DNA of 26,861 nt from an uncultured Collinsella sp. (GTDB lineage: Bacteria; Actinomycetota; Coriobacteriia; Coriobacteriales; Coriobacteriaceae), in assembly GCA_937982065.1 (NCBI GenBank), contig CALJMO010000044.1, forward strand, positions 1-26,861, in the 5' to 3' direction. The position numbers and the translations under genes are program-made. Every line of letters begins with the position of its first letter. Position 1 is the first letter of the stretch. This document shows positions 7,600 through 16,278 of the stretch, piece by piece. The notes under the pieces are model-generated. The model saw only the letters and a list, made by a program, of their open reading frames with translations. It made no database searches and had not been told where the DNA came from.

Positions 7600-8286
7600 A
7601 TGATCGTCGCTATCGACGGCCCCGCCGGTTCCGGCAAGTCCACCATCGCCAAGGAGATCGCCCGCCAGCTGGGCTTTAACAAGCTCGACACGGGCGCCAT
7701 GTATCGCGCCGTCACCTTCGCCGCGCTCGATCGCGGCATCGACCTGGATAACGAGGCGGCCATCGACGCCCTCGCCGAGCAGATCGAAATTCGCTTTACC
7801 AACGGCACCGGTGAGGATACGCGCCTGACCATCGACGGCCAGGACGCTTCGGCCGCCATTCGCACCCCGCAGGTCGACGCCAACGTGTCCAAGGTCTCGG
7901 CCTACCCGGGCGTGCGCGCCGCCATGCTCATCCACCAGCGCCGCGCAGCCGAGGACCGCGATATCGTGGCCGAGGGTCGCGACATCGGAACCGTCGTGTT
8001 CCCTAACGCGCAGGTCAAGGTCTTCCTGACCGCCGACCCGCGTGAGCGCGCCCGCCGCCGCGTGCTGCAGCGTCACCAAAACGACGCCCAGCCGCTCACG
8101 TCCGAGCAGCTCGAAGCCGAGGTCGACGAGACCCTCGACGCCCTTAAGCAGCGCGACAAGCTCGACAGCAGCCGCGAGGTCGCCCCGCTCGTGCCCGCCG
8201 AGGACGCCTTGCACGTCGACTCCACCGCCCACACCATCGACGAGGTCGTCCGCATTATCGAGGGCCTCATCAACCAAAGGAGGTAG
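7600..8286 (+). CDS. cmk: Cytidylate kinase
   Basis: The 228-residue enzyme phosphorylates CMP and dCMP to the diphosphates using ATP in the cytoplasm. The P-loop GPAGSGKST occurs at residues 6-14, followed by LDTGAMYRAVTFAAL (nucleotide-binding helix). AEGRDIGTVVFPNA is the CMP-specific motif, and RERARRR lies in the lid. Length matches the family. GAAAGGAAG upstream of ATG 7600 fixes the start. The 66-base gap after rluB shows no clear promoter. plsC begins 3 bases after its stop, with its ribosome binding site inside the cmk 3' end. Confidence 0.95.
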   Translation: MIVAIDGPAGSGKSTIAKEIARQLGFNKLDTGAMYRAVTFAALDRGIDLDNEAAIDALAEQIEIRFTNGTGEDTRLTIDGQDASAAIRTPQVDANVSKVSAYPGVRAAMLIHQRRAAEDRDIVAEGRDIGTVVFPNAQVKVFLTADPRERARRRVLQRHQNDAQPLTSEQLEAEVDETLDALKQRDKLDSSREVAPLVPAEDALHVDSTAHTIDEVVRIIEGLINQRR

Positions 8287-8289
8287 CCC

Positions 8290-9018
8290 ATGCGCCTGTT
8301 TAAGCAGACGCCCGAGGATTATTACAACGCTCCTTATGCAGAGTTTCCAGCGCTCATCCGCGGCACCGTTTTCGTGGTCATGGCAATCCTTTGGGCCTTC
8401 TCCAAGCTCATGTGGCGTTGGAAGGTCGAGGATGCCGATCTGCTGTTTGAGCGCCAGGACGGCCGCGGCAGCGTGGTCATCTGCAACCACACCTCGATGG
8501 CCGAGCTCTTGGCCGTGGAGACGGCGCTGTTCTTTGGGGGCCGCCGCATTCGTCCCATCTTTAAGTCCGAGTTCGCCAAGAGCAAGATTGTGCGCTGGGC
8601 CTTTAGCCGCGTTGGCGGCATCCCCGTGGAGCGTGGTACTGCCGATATGAAGTGCCTGCGCGCCGCCCAGCATGCGCTGCAGCGCGGCGAGGACGTTCTG
8701 ATCTTCCCCGAGGGCACGCGCATCCGCTCGCGCGAGATCAAACCCGAGGTCCACGGCGGTTTTGCGCTCATCGCCCAGATGGGCAAGGCACCTGTGAACC
8801 CGCTCGCCATCTGCGGCTGGTCCGACATCACGCCCGCGGGCAAAAAGATCATGCGTCCCAAGAAGTGCTGGATCCGCGCCGGCAAGGCCGTCTCGCTTTC
8901 CGACGCACCGGCTGGGCTTAAGCGCACGGAGCGCCTGGAATGGTTTGAGTCCGAGGCCATGAGCCGCGTCTACGCCATGCGAGACGACCTGTGCGCCGAG
9001 CATCCGGGCAGGTTCTAG
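8290..9018 (+). CDS. plsC: 1-acyl-sn-glycerol-3-phosphate acyltransferase (PlsC type)
   Basis: The 242-residue membrane-associated enzyme is of the LPLAT family. It transfers an acyl chain to lysophosphatidic acid, giving phosphatidic acid. A hydrophobic segment (residues about 20-38) anchors the N-terminus. Motif I is NHTSMAEL near residues 62-69, so the usual HX4D catalytic pair appears as HX4E. Motif III, FPEGTRIRS (about residues 140-148), is canonical, and GGIPVERG (motif II) lies between. AAAGGAGG at 8276-8283 fixes the start. PlsY and GpsA are encoded further along, so three steps of phospholipid synthesis share this cluster. ispH starts 2 bases after the stop. Confidence 0.88.
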   Translation: MRLFKQTPEDYYNAPYAEFPALIRGTVFVVMAILWAFSKLMWRWKVEDADLLFERQDGRGSVVICNHTSMAELLAVETALFFGGRRIRPIFKSEFAKSKIVRWAFSRVGGIPVERGTADMKCLRAAQHALQRGEDVLIFPEGTRIRSREIKPEVHGGFALIAQMGKAPVNPLAICGWSDITPAGKKIMRPKKCWIRAGKAVSLSDAPAGLKRTERLEWFESEAMSRVYAMRDDLCAEHPGRF

Positions 9019-9020
9019 CC

Positions 9021-9920
9021 ATGAGCGAGAACGTGACGAACACCGCCGCGGCTGCGTCTGACCAGGCAAATGCGCCCACCACCGAGATCGCCGCCCACGC
9101 CGGCACTTGCTACGGCGTACAGCGTGCGCTCGATATGGCGCTGGCCGCCGCGCCGCAGGCAGGGGAGTGCGCTCAGGTCCATACCTTGGGTCCGCTCATC
9201 CATAACCCCATCGTGGTGCGCGAGCTTGATGAGGCAGGCGTTGGCCTGGCCGAGAACTTGGATAATGCCACAACCGGCACCGTGATCATCCGCGCCCACG
9301 GCGTGGTGCCGCAGGTGATCGATGCCGCTCGCGAGCGTGGCCTTAACGTCATAGACGCCACCTGCCCCTACGTAAAGAAAGTCCATGTTGCAGCCGAGCG
9401 CCTGGTGCGCGAGGGCTACCGCGTGGTGGTCGTAGGCGAGCCAGGTCACCCCGAGGTGGAGGGCATCCTGGGCCATGCCGGCGATGACGCGCAGGTCGTG
9501 AGTTGCGCCGCCGATGCGGACGCGCTGCCGATCAAGGGCAAGGTGGGCCTGGTTGTGCAGACCACCCAAACCGCGCAGAACCTGGCCAAAGTCGTGGCCT
9601 CCATTACCCCGCGCGTGCAGGAGCTGCGTGTGATCAACACCATCTGCGCCGCCACGAGTGAGCGTCAACAGGCAGCAGCCACACTTGCCAACCGCTGCGA
9701 CTGCATGGTCGTGGTGGGCGGCAAGAACTCGGGCAACACCCGCCGCCTGGCGCAGATTTGCGCAGACGCCTGCGAGCGCACGTATCACATCGAGGAAGCT
9801 TCCGAGCTCCAGGCCGCGTGGTTTACCGACGCTCACCACATCGGCATCACTGCCGGAGCCTCCACCCCACAAGAACACATCGAACGCGCCGTCACGCGCA
9901 TCAAGGAGCTTTGCCGCTAA
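9021..9920 (+). CDS. ispH: 4-hydroxy-3-methylbut-2-enyl diphosphate reductase
   Basis: The 299-residue iron-sulfur enzyme catalyses the last step of the methylerythritol phosphate pathway, giving isopentenyl and dimethylallyl diphosphate. The three cluster cysteines are visible in GTCYGVQRAL, DATCPYVKKVH and NTICAATSERQ. Substrate-binding motifs HTLGPLIHNP, RAHGV, GHPEVEGILG and GASTPQEHI are all intact. The start at ATG 9021 adds about 20 Ala/Thr-rich residues before the conserved core, and the ribosome binding site is weak (GCAGG). Coupling from plsC (2-base gap) probably supports translation. The frame extends further upstream into plsC, but no better start is seen. Confidence 0.95.
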   Translation: MSENVTNTAAAASDQANAPTTEIAAHAGTCYGVQRALDMALAAAPQAGECAQVHTLGPLIHNPIVVRELDEAGVGLAENLDNATTGTVIIRAHGVVPQVIDAARERGLNVIDATCPYVKKVHVAAERLVREGYRVVVVGEPGHPEVEGILGHAGDDAQVVSCAADADALPIKGKVGLVVQTTQTAQNLAKVVASITPRVQELRVINTICAATSERQQAAATLANRCDCMVVVGGKNSGNTRRLAQICADACERTYHIEEASELQAAWFTDAHHIGITAGASTPQEHIERAVTRIKELCR

Positions 9921-9922
9921 CC

Positions 9923-11365
9923 ATGGACCAGACCGTACCCGCATACGCCGCCGAGGTGGCCGATTACGGGCGCAGCCGCGACCCCGAGCCGGGTGAGGGC
10001 GCGCTCGTTAAGAACGTGCGTCCCGAATCGCCCGCATGGGATGTGGGCATCGAGCCGGGCATGCGCGTGCTCACGGTCAATGGCGAGCAGCTCACCGACA
10101 TGATTGTGTGGCTCTGGGAGGCCGACGATGATACCGTCGACCTGGAGGTTTTCGATCCGCGCGACAACACCGTCACCTCCGTCGAGCTCGACCGCTTCCC
10201 AGGAGAGGACTGGGGCCTTGAGTTCGATGGCCCTATCTTCGATGGCATGCGCACCTGTGTGAACGCCTGCGTGTTCTGCTTTATGACGATGCTCCCCAAG
10301 GGCGGCCGCTCCACGCTCTATATTCGCGATGACGACTATCGCCTAAGCTTTTTGCAGGGCAACTTTGTCACGCTCACGAACCTCACCGACGAGGACGTGC
10401 AAAACGTCATCCAACGCAACATGAGCCCCATGAACGTGTCGGTCCACGCCGTAAGCCCCGACGTCCGCCGCCGCATGATGGGCCGCAACGCCCAGCGCGG
10501 CATGGATGTGCTCGAGGCCATCATGGCCGCCGGCATAGAGATTCATGCGCAGATCGTGTTGTGCCCCGGCATGAACGACGGCGAGGAGCTGGAAAAGACC
10601 CTGCGCTTCTGTGAGGAACATGAGCAGATCACGAGCCTGGGCATCGTGCCGCTCGGCTTTACCAAGCATCAGAACCGTTTTAGCTGGTCCTACAGCGACA
10701 AACCCGAGCTAGCGCGCGAGACCATCGCCATGATTCGACCGTTCCAGGACCGCGCCTATGAGCGCTTTGGCCGCCACACCTTCCAGATGAGCGACGAGTT
10801 CTATCTGGACGCCGGCATCGATCCTCCCGAGGCAGACTTTTACGACGGTTACCCGCAGTACTACGACGGCATTGGCATGATCCGCTCGTATCTGGACGAG
10901 ACCGACGACGTGCTTGCCGCCGACGCCGAGCGTCTGGCCCGCGTCCGCGAGGCCATCGACGCCCGCAGCCAACACCTGCTGTGCCTCTCGGGCGCCAGTG
11001 CACGCGACACCGTGGCGCGCTTTGTGGAGTCGCCGTATGGTCTCGCCGGCACCGTCACAGCCATCAAGAACCGCTACTTTGGCGGCAACGTGGACGTGAC
11101 CGGCCTCATCGTCGCGTGTGACATTCTGGAGCAGCTGCCCCAAGATCTGTCGGGGGTTATGCTCTTTGTGCCTAAGCTCATGTTCAACGCTGACGGCATG
11201 ACGCTTGACGAGTATCATCGTGACGATTTACTCGCAAGTCTTACCAGTCGCGGCGCCGAGGTTCATGTGGTGTCGACCATGCCGCATGAGCTGCTCGATA
11301 CCCTGGAGCGCATCCTTGGCATTGTGCCCGCAGACTCTAACACTTCCACTGACCCTACCCATTAA
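9923..11365 (+). CDS. DUF512-family radical SAM protein with N-terminal PDZ-like domain
   Basis: The 480-residue protein starts at ATG 9923, two bases after the ispH stop. Residues about 20-75 form a PDZ-like domain (ALVKNVRPESPAWDVGIEPG). A radical-SAM style cluster motif follows, CVNACVFCF (CX3CX2C, about residues 111-119), with KGGRSTLYIRDDDYRLSFLQ and FVTLTNL characteristic of this family. The C-terminal DUF512 part includes GIVPLGFTKHQNRF and LDETDD regions. The family is found beside der and plsY in many anaerobic Gram-positives. Its reaction is unknown, and NifB resemblance does not imply nitrogen fixation. All three cluster cysteines are present. Confidence 0.9.
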   Translation: MDQTVPAYAAEVADYGRSRDPEPGEGALVKNVRPESPAWDVGIEPGMRVLTVNGEQLTDMIVWLWEADDDTVDLEVFDPRDNTVTSVELDRFPGEDWGLEFDGPIFDGMRTCVNACVFCFMTMLPKGGRSTLYIRDDDYRLSFLQGNFVTLTNLTDEDVQNVIQRNMSPMNVSVHAVSPDVRRRMMGRNAQRGMDVLEAIMAAGIEIHAQIVLCPGMNDGEELEKTLRFCEEHEQITSLGIVPLGFTKHQNRFSWSYSDKPELARETIAMIRPFQDRAYERFGRHTFQMSDEFYLDAGIDPPEADFYDGYPQYYDGIGMIRSYLDETDDVLAADAERLARVREAIDARSQHLLCLSGASARDTVARFVESPYGLAGTVTAIKNRYFGGNVDVTGLIVACDILEQLPQDLSGVMLFVPKLMFNADGMTLDEYHRDDLLASLTSRGAEVHVVSTMPHELLDTLERILGIVPADSNTSTDPTH

Positions 11366-11375
11366 AGGAGAGCAG

Positions 11376-12710
11376 ATGAAACCTATCGTCGCCGTCGTCG
11401 GACGCCCCAACGTGGGCAAGTCCACGCTCGTTAACCGCCTGGCCCAGACCTCGGACGCCATCGTCCACGAGTCCCGCGGCGTCACGCGCGACCGCTCGTA
11501 CCACACGGCCGATTGGAACGGCCGCGAGTTCACCATCGTCGACACGGGCGGCATCGAACCGCTCAAGAGCGATGACGTCTTCGCCACGTCCATTCGCGAC
11601 CAGGCCCTCGCCGCCGCCGAGGAAGCCGCCGTCATCCTGTTTGTGGTCGACGGCCGCACCGGCGTCACCGAGGAGGACGAGTCGGTCGCTCGCATGCTCA
11701 AGCGCTGCGACAAGCCGGTCTTTCTGCTGGTGAACAAGCTCGACAACCCCGATCGCGAGAACGACAGCATCTGGGAGTTCTATTCGCTTGGCATCGGTGA
11801 GCCCACGCCGCTCTCGGCCCTGCATGGTCATGGCACGGGCGACCTGCTCGACGATATCGTGGCCCTGTTGCCCGAGGAGGAGGACGAGATCGCCGACGAG
11901 TTCCCCGATGCGCTGAACGTGGCTATCATCGGCCGCCCCAACGCCGGTAAGTCCTCGCTGTTCAACCGCATCCTGGGCGCCGACCGCTCCATCGTGTCCA
12001 ACATTGCCGGCACCACGCGCGACGCCATCGACACGGTCGTCGAGCGCAACGGCAAGCACTACCGCATGGTCGACACTGCGGGTATCCGTAAGAAGAGCAC
12101 CGTGTACGAGAACATCGAGTACTACTCCATGGTCCGCGGCCTGCGCGCTATCGACCGTGCCGACGTGGCGCTGCTCGTCGTCGACGCCTCCGTGGGCGTC
12201 ACCGAGCAGGACCAGAAGGTCATGGGCTTGGCCATCGAGCGCGGCTGCGCCATCGTAGTCCTGCTCAACAAGTGGGATCTGCTCGACGACGACCGTAAGC
12301 GCGAGGCCTGCATGGAGACCATCGACCGCCGTCTGGGCGTTATGGCTCCCTGGGCCCAGTACCTACGCATCTCGGCCCTGACCGGCCGCAGCGTCGAGAA
12401 GATCTGGGCAATGGTAGACGCCGCCGAAAAGACGCGCTCGCAAAAGATCAGCACCTCGCGCCTCAACACGTTCCTCACCGACCTGCGCGAGTTCGGTCAT
12501 ACCGTGGTGGACGGCAAGCGCCGCCTGCGTATGCACTACGTGACCCAGACAGGCGTCAACCCGCCGACGTTTACGTTCTTTGTCAACCACAGCGACCTGG
12601 TCAACGACACCTACCAGCGCTACGTGGAGAACCGCATGCGCTCGACCTTCGATTTTTCCGGTACGCCCATTCGACTCTTCTTTAGGAAGAAGGAGCAAAA
12701 GGATGCTTAA
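11376..12710 (+). CDS. der: Ribosome biogenesis GTPase Der (EngA)
   Basis: The 444-residue protein has two tandem GTPase domains and a C-terminal KH-like domain, and acts in 50S subunit assembly. Domain 1 has GRPNVGKSTL (residues 9-18), DTGGIE and NKLD. Domain 2 has GRPNAGKSSL (about 187-196), DTAGIRKK and NKWD. The KH-like part covers the last 90 residues and ends in a basic FFRKKEQKDA tail. AAAGGAG at 11364-11370 fixes ATG 11376. The open frame extends upstream only as overlap with the DUF512 gene. The last 8 bases overlap plsY. Confidence 0.96.
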   Translation: MKPIVAVVGRPNVGKSTLVNRLAQTSDAIVHESRGVTRDRSYHTADWNGREFTIVDTGGIEPLKSDDVFATSIRDQALAAAEEAAVILFVVDGRTGVTEEDESVARMLKRCDKPVFLLVNKLDNPDRENDSIWEFYSLGIGEPTPLSALHGHGTGDLLDDIVALLPEEEDEIADEFPDALNVAIIGRPNAGKSSLFNRILGADRSIVSNIAGTTRDAIDTVVERNGKHYRMVDTAGIRKKSTVYENIEYYSMVRGLRAIDRADVALLVVDASVGVTEQDQKVMGLAIERGCAIVVLLNKWDLLDDDRKREACMETIDRRLGVMAPWAQYLRISALTGRSVEKIWAMVDAAEKTRSQKISTSRLNTFLTDLREFGHTVVDGKRRLRMHYVTQTGVNPPTFTFFVNHSDLVNDTYQRYVENRMRSTFDFSGTPIRLFFRKKEQKDA

Positions 12711-13386
12711 TCCGATCCTGCTGACCGCCATCTGCGCCGTGGTCTCGTTCTTTATCGGAGCGATTCCGTTTGGCCTGATCCTGGGCCGCGTGTTCAACCA
12801 CACGGACATTCGCAAGGCGGGCTCCGGCAACATCGGCACCACCAACGCCCTGCGCGTAGCCGGCCCCAAGGTGGCCGCGCTCACGCTGCTGCTCGACTGC
12901 CTTAAGGGCGCCATCTGCGTCCTTATCGCGCGTCCGCTCATCGCGAGCGTGGGCTATGGCTTCCCCGTGAGCATTATGGCCCCCGGTGCCGCCGGCGACT
13001 GGATGCTCGGCGTCATCTGCCTGGCAGCCGTGTGGGGCCATATCTTCTCGCCCTACCTCAACTTCCATGGCGGCAAGGGCATCGCAGTTGGTCTGGGCGT
13101 CATCCTCGCCTGGTACTGGCCTATTGGCCTGTCGCTGCTGGGCATGTTTATCGTGGCCGTCGCCATCACCAAGTTTGTGTCGGTGGGCTCGCTTGCCGCG
13201 GCCATCGGTCTTCCCATCGCTGCCTGCGCGGTCTTTCCGTACAGCAGCCTCGGACTTAAGTTTTGCATGGCGCTGATCGGCATTACCGTAGTGTGGGCCC
13301 ATCGCGCGAACATCAAAAAGCTCATGACCGGTAAGGAGTCCAAGCTCTCGTTTACCAAGCGCGTCACCGAGCCCGACGATAAGTAG
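12703..13386 (+). CDS. plsY: Acyl-phosphate:glycerol-3-phosphate acyltransferase
   Basis: The 227-residue integral membrane enzyme makes lysophosphatidic acid from acyl-phosphate and glycerol 3-phosphate. The three family motifs are visible: SFFIGAIPFGLILGR near the start, GSGNIGTTNALRVAG (residues about 38-52), and FHGGKGIAVGLG (about 120-131). Five or more hydrophobic segments are present. ATG 12703 sits inside the der 3' end behind an AGGAG site at 12691-12695. gpsA, whose product makes its substrate glycerol 3-phosphate, follows after 9 bases, which is a strong functional pairing. Confidence 0.95.
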   Translation: MLNPILLTAICAVVSFFIGAIPFGLILGRVFNHTDIRKAGSGNIGTTNALRVAGPKVAALTLLLDCLKGAICVLIARPLIASVGYGFPVSIMAPGAAGDWMLGVICLAAVWGHIFSPYLNFHGGKGIAVGLGVILAWYWPIGLSLLGMFIVAVAITKFVSVGSLAAAIGLPIAACAVFPYSSLGLKFCMALIGITVVWAHRANIKKLMTGKESKLSFTKRVTEPDDK

Positions 13387-13395
13387 GAGAGAGTC

Positions 13396-14403
13396 ATGAA
13401 TGTTGCGCTGATTGGCTCCGGCTCCTGGGGAACCGCCGTCGCCGGCCTTGCCGCCGCGCGGGCCGAGCGCGTGACCATGTGGGCCCATAGCGAGCAGACG
13501 GCCGCCGGCATTAACGGCGAGCACCGTAACCCCCGGTATCTGGTGGGCTACGAGCTGCCCGGCAACGTCGTCGCCACCACGGACCTGGTGCAGGCGCTCG
13601 ACGGCGCCGAGGCCATCATCTTTGCCGTGCCCTCCACGCACCTGCGCAGCGTATGTCATCAGGCAGCACCCTTCATCGCCGCCGACACCCCGGTGCTCTG
13701 CCTCACCAAGGGCATTGAGCCCGAGTCCGGCCTGCTCATGAGCGAGGTCATCGCCAGCGAGATCGGCAACGAGGCGCGCGTGGCGGCGCTCTCGGGCCCC
13801 AACCATGCCGAGGAGATCTGCCGCGGCGGACTTTCTGCCGCCGTCATCGCCAGCAAAGACGCGCAGGTAGGGGAGACCTTTAAGAACCTGCTCCTATCCA
13901 CGGCCTTCCGCATCTACCTGTCGCAGGACATGACCGGCGTCGAGGTTTGCGGCGCCATGAAAAACGTCATCGCCATCGTGTGCGGCATTTCCGCCGGCTC
14001 CGGCGCAGGCGACAACACGCTCGCCCTCATCATGACGCGCGGCCTGGCCGAGATCAGCCGTCTGGTGCACGCCCGCGGCGGTCAAGCTATGACCTGCATG
14101 GGACTTGCCGGCATGGGCGACCTCATTGCCACCTGCACCTCCGAGCATTCGCGCAACCGCACCTTTGGCTACGAGTTTGCCCACGGCGTTTCGCTCGACG
14201 AGTACCAGACGCGCACGCATATGGTTGTCGAGGGCGCCGTCGCCGCCCGCAGCGTGAGCGAACTCGCCCGTTCGCTGGGCGTAGACATTCCGCTCACCTT
14301 TGCCGTGGAGCAAACGCTCTACAACGGTGTTACTTTGGATAGGGCGCTCGAGATTCTCACCGACCGCGTCCCTTCTCAAGAGTTCTACGGACTCACCGAC
14401 TAG
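13396..14403 (+). CDS. gpsA: Glycerol-3-phosphate dehydrogenase [NAD(P)+]
   Basis: The 335-residue cytoplasmic enzyme reduces dihydroxyacetone phosphate to glycerol 3-phosphate, the backbone for PlsY and then PlsC. The Rossmann motif IGSGSWGTAVA is at residues 6-16. LSGPNHAEEI (about 135-144), MKNVIAI with the catalytic lysine (about 190), and GLAGMGDLIATCTSEHSRNR (about 237-256) are all intact. TAGGAGAGAG before ATG 13396 is a good ribosome binding site. Length is normal for the family. Confidence 0.96.
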   Translation: MNVALIGSGSWGTAVAGLAAARAERVTMWAHSEQTAAGINGEHRNPRYLVGYELPGNVVATTDLVQALDGAEAIIFAVPSTHLRSVCHQAAPFIAADTPVLCLTKGIEPESGLLMSEVIASEIGNEARVAALSGPNHAEEICRGGLSAAVIASKDAQVGETFKNLLLSTAFRIYLSQDMTGVEVCGAMKNVIAIVCGISAGSGAGDNTLALIMTRGLAEISRLVHARGGQAMTCMGLAGMGDLIATCTSEHSRNRTFGYEFAHGVSLDEYQTRTHMVVEGAVAARSVSELARSLGVDIPLTFAVEQTLYNGVTLDRALEILTDRVPSQEFYGLTD

Positions 14404-14421
14404 CGCAGAAAGGCTACTACC

Positions 14422-15093
14422 ATGAGTTCCATTAAAATCGCTCCGTCCATCCTTTCGGCCGATATGGCCAACCTCAAGGGCGAACTCGACAAGATCGCCG
14501 GTGCCGACCTTGTGCACTTCGACGTCATGGACGGCCACTTTACCGGCAACCTCACCTTTGGCGTTGACATCCTTAAGGCCGTCAAGCGCTCCACCGATGT
14601 GCCGGTCGACGCGCACCTGATGGTGTCGAACCCCGACGAGACGGTCGATTGGTACGCCGACGCCGGAGCCGACATGATCACCGTGCACTACGAGGCTTCC
14701 ACGCACCTGCACCGCACGCTCACCCATCTGCAGCAGCGCGGCGTCAAGGCCGGCGTGGTGCTCAACCCCGCCACCCCCGTGTGCGTACTCGAGAGCATCA
14801 TTGACGTCGTCGACATGGTGCTGCTCATGAGCGTGAACCCTGGCTTTGGCGGCCAGAGCTTTATCCCCGGTACCATTGCCAAACTGCACGAGCTCAAGGC
14901 CATGTGCGAGCGTCACGGCGTTTCGCCTCTCATCGAGGTCGATGGCGGTATCTCTTCCAAGAACATCGCCGAGGTCGTCAAGGCTGGCGCCAACGTGCTC
15001 GTCGCAGGTTCCGCCGTATTTAAGTCCGAAGATCCCGCTGCCGAGGTTGCGCTGCTGCAGAAGCTGGGCAACGAGGCCGCACAGGAGGCATAA
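14422..15093 (+). CDS. rpe: Ribulose-phosphate 3-epimerase
   Basis: The 223-residue TIM-barrel enzyme interconverts ribulose 5-phosphate and xylulose 5-phosphate in the pentose phosphate pathway. Conserved parts are APSILSADM (residues 7-15), HFDVMDGHFTGNLTFG with metal ligands His and Asp, DAHLMV, SVNPGFGGQSF and EVDGGI. A GCAGAAAGG site lies before the ATG, and the 18-base gap after gpsA suggests co-transcription. Confidence 0.96.
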   Translation: MSSIKIAPSILSADMANLKGELDKIAGADLVHFDVMDGHFTGNLTFGVDILKAVKRSTDVPVDAHLMVSNPDETVDWYADAGADMITVHYEASTHLHRTLTHLQQRGVKAGVVLNPATPVCVLESIIDVVDMVLLMSVNPGFGGQSFIPGTIAKLHELKAMCERHGVSPLIEVDGGISSKNIAEVVKAGANVLVAGSAVFKSEDPAAEVALLQKLGNEAAQEA

Positions 15094-15099
15094 AACCTT

Positions 15100-16278
15100 A
15101 TGACCGCAGGTCAAAACCGCATACCCGTGAATCTTGACTATGCCGCCTCGACGCCCATGCGCGCCGAGGCGCGCCTTGCGCAGCGCGAGTACGACGACAG
15201 CGAGCTTGCCGGCGTCAACCCCAACTCGCTGCATTCGCTCGGCCGCAAGGCCGCTGCACGCCTGGAAGTGGCGCGTCGCGAGATTGCCCGCAGCTTTGGC
15301 GCACGCGTTCGCCCGTCCGAGATTGTTTTGACCAACGGCGGCACCGAAGCCAACCAGCTGGCGCTGGTCGGTCTTGCCGAGGGCGCTCGTCAGCGCGATC
15401 GCAAGCGTAACCGCGTGATCGTATCTGCCATCGAGCACGATTCGATTCTGGACAACCTGCCGCTGCTGCGTGCTGCCGGCTTTACCGTCGACCTGGTGCA
15501 GCCCTGCCGTGCAGGCTACATTGAGCCTGCCGCGCTTGTCGAGCTACTAGGCGACGACGTGGCGCTCGTGAGCATCATGGTTGCCAACAACGAGACCGGC
15601 GTGGTGCAGCCCATCCGCGAGCTTGCCGCGGCCGCGCATACCGTGGGCGCCCTGTTCCACACCGATGCCATCCAGGGGTATCTGCACATTCCGCTCGATG
15701 CCGCCGAGCTGGGCGTCGAGGCCATGTCCGTCGCCGCCCATAAAATTGGCGGTCCTGTGGCATCCGGCGCGCTTTACGTTAAGACCCGCACGCCACTGCG
15801 CCCCCGCATTTTTGGCGGCGGACAGGAAGCCGGACGTCGCGCGGGTACGCAGGACCTGCGTACCCAGCTGGCTTTTGCCGCTGCCGCCCGCACGCTAGCG
15901 CCCCATGTAGCCCAGGAGCGCACAACGCTGCAGGCCTTATCCGATAAGCTCTATGCCACGCTTACGGCCCATCCTCGCATTCACGCCACGATGGGCGACT
16001 ACGCGCAGGCCGATCGTCTGCCGGGTATGGTATCGATCTACATTGATGGCATGGACTCCGAGGAGCTCATCATCAAGCTCGACGCCGCCGGCTTTGAGGT
16101 ATCGGCAGGCTCGGCATGCTCGAGCGGCAATATGGACCCCAGTCACGTTTTGAGCGCGATGGGCATCGGTCGCGAGCAGGCATTGGGCGCACTGCGCATT
16201 TCCTTTGATGACCGCGTGAATCCGGACGATCTGGACGAGTTTGCCCAGACGCTGCTCTCGATCGTGGGTGCCGCATGA
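15100..16278 (+). CDS. Cysteine desulfurase (NifS/IscS class)
   Basis: The 392-residue PLP enzyme removes sulfur from cysteine to form a protein persulfide for Fe-S clusters or tRNA thiolation. The fold-type I signature is intact: NLDYAASTPMR at the N-terminus, NNETGVVQPI, then SVAAHKIGGP with the PLP lysine (near residue 213). The active-site loop SAGSACSSGNMDPSHVLSAMG (near residue 330) holds the catalytic cysteine. An AGGAGG site stands about 11 bases before ATG 15100, inside the rpe 3' end. No scaffold gene (iscU or sufU) follows, so its partner is unknown. Its stop overlaps the next start by ATGA. Confidence 0.92.
   Translation: MTAGQNRIPVNLDYAASTPMRAEARLAQREYDDSELAGVNPNSLHSLGRKAAARLEVARREIARSFGARVRPSEIVLTNGGTEANQLALVGLAEGARQRDRKRNRVIVSAIEHDSILDNLPLLRAAGFTVDLVQPCRAGYIEPAALVELLGDDVALVSIMVANNETGVVQPIRELAAAAHTVGALFHTDAIQGYLHIPLDAAELGVEAMSVAAHKIGGPVASGALYVKTRTPLRPRIFGGGQEAGRRAGTQDLRTQLAFAAAARTLAPHVAQERTTLQALSDKLYATLTAHPRIHATMGDYAQADRLPGMVSIYIDGMDSEELIIKLDAAGFEVSAGSACSSGNMDPSHVLSAMGIGREQALGALRISFDDRVNPDDLDEFAQTLLSIVGAA

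Noticed and set aside
7135..9069. A 644-residue minus-strand open frame
   Set aside because: It is a shadow of cmk, plsC and ispH caused by high GC third positions. It has no ribosome binding site, and the composition (Gly, Ala, Leu, Val, His) is typical of antisense translation.
9923..11365. Nitrogen-fixation role from NifB, NifS and Nif3 resemblances
   Set aside because: No nif structural genes are present. DUF512 radical-SAM, general cysteine desulfurase and Nif3-like proteins are common in non-fixing anaerobes.
13894..15438. A 514-residue minus-strand open frame
   Set aside because: It is an antisense shadow of gpsA, rpe and the cysteine desulfurase gene, all of which have intact motifs on the + strand.
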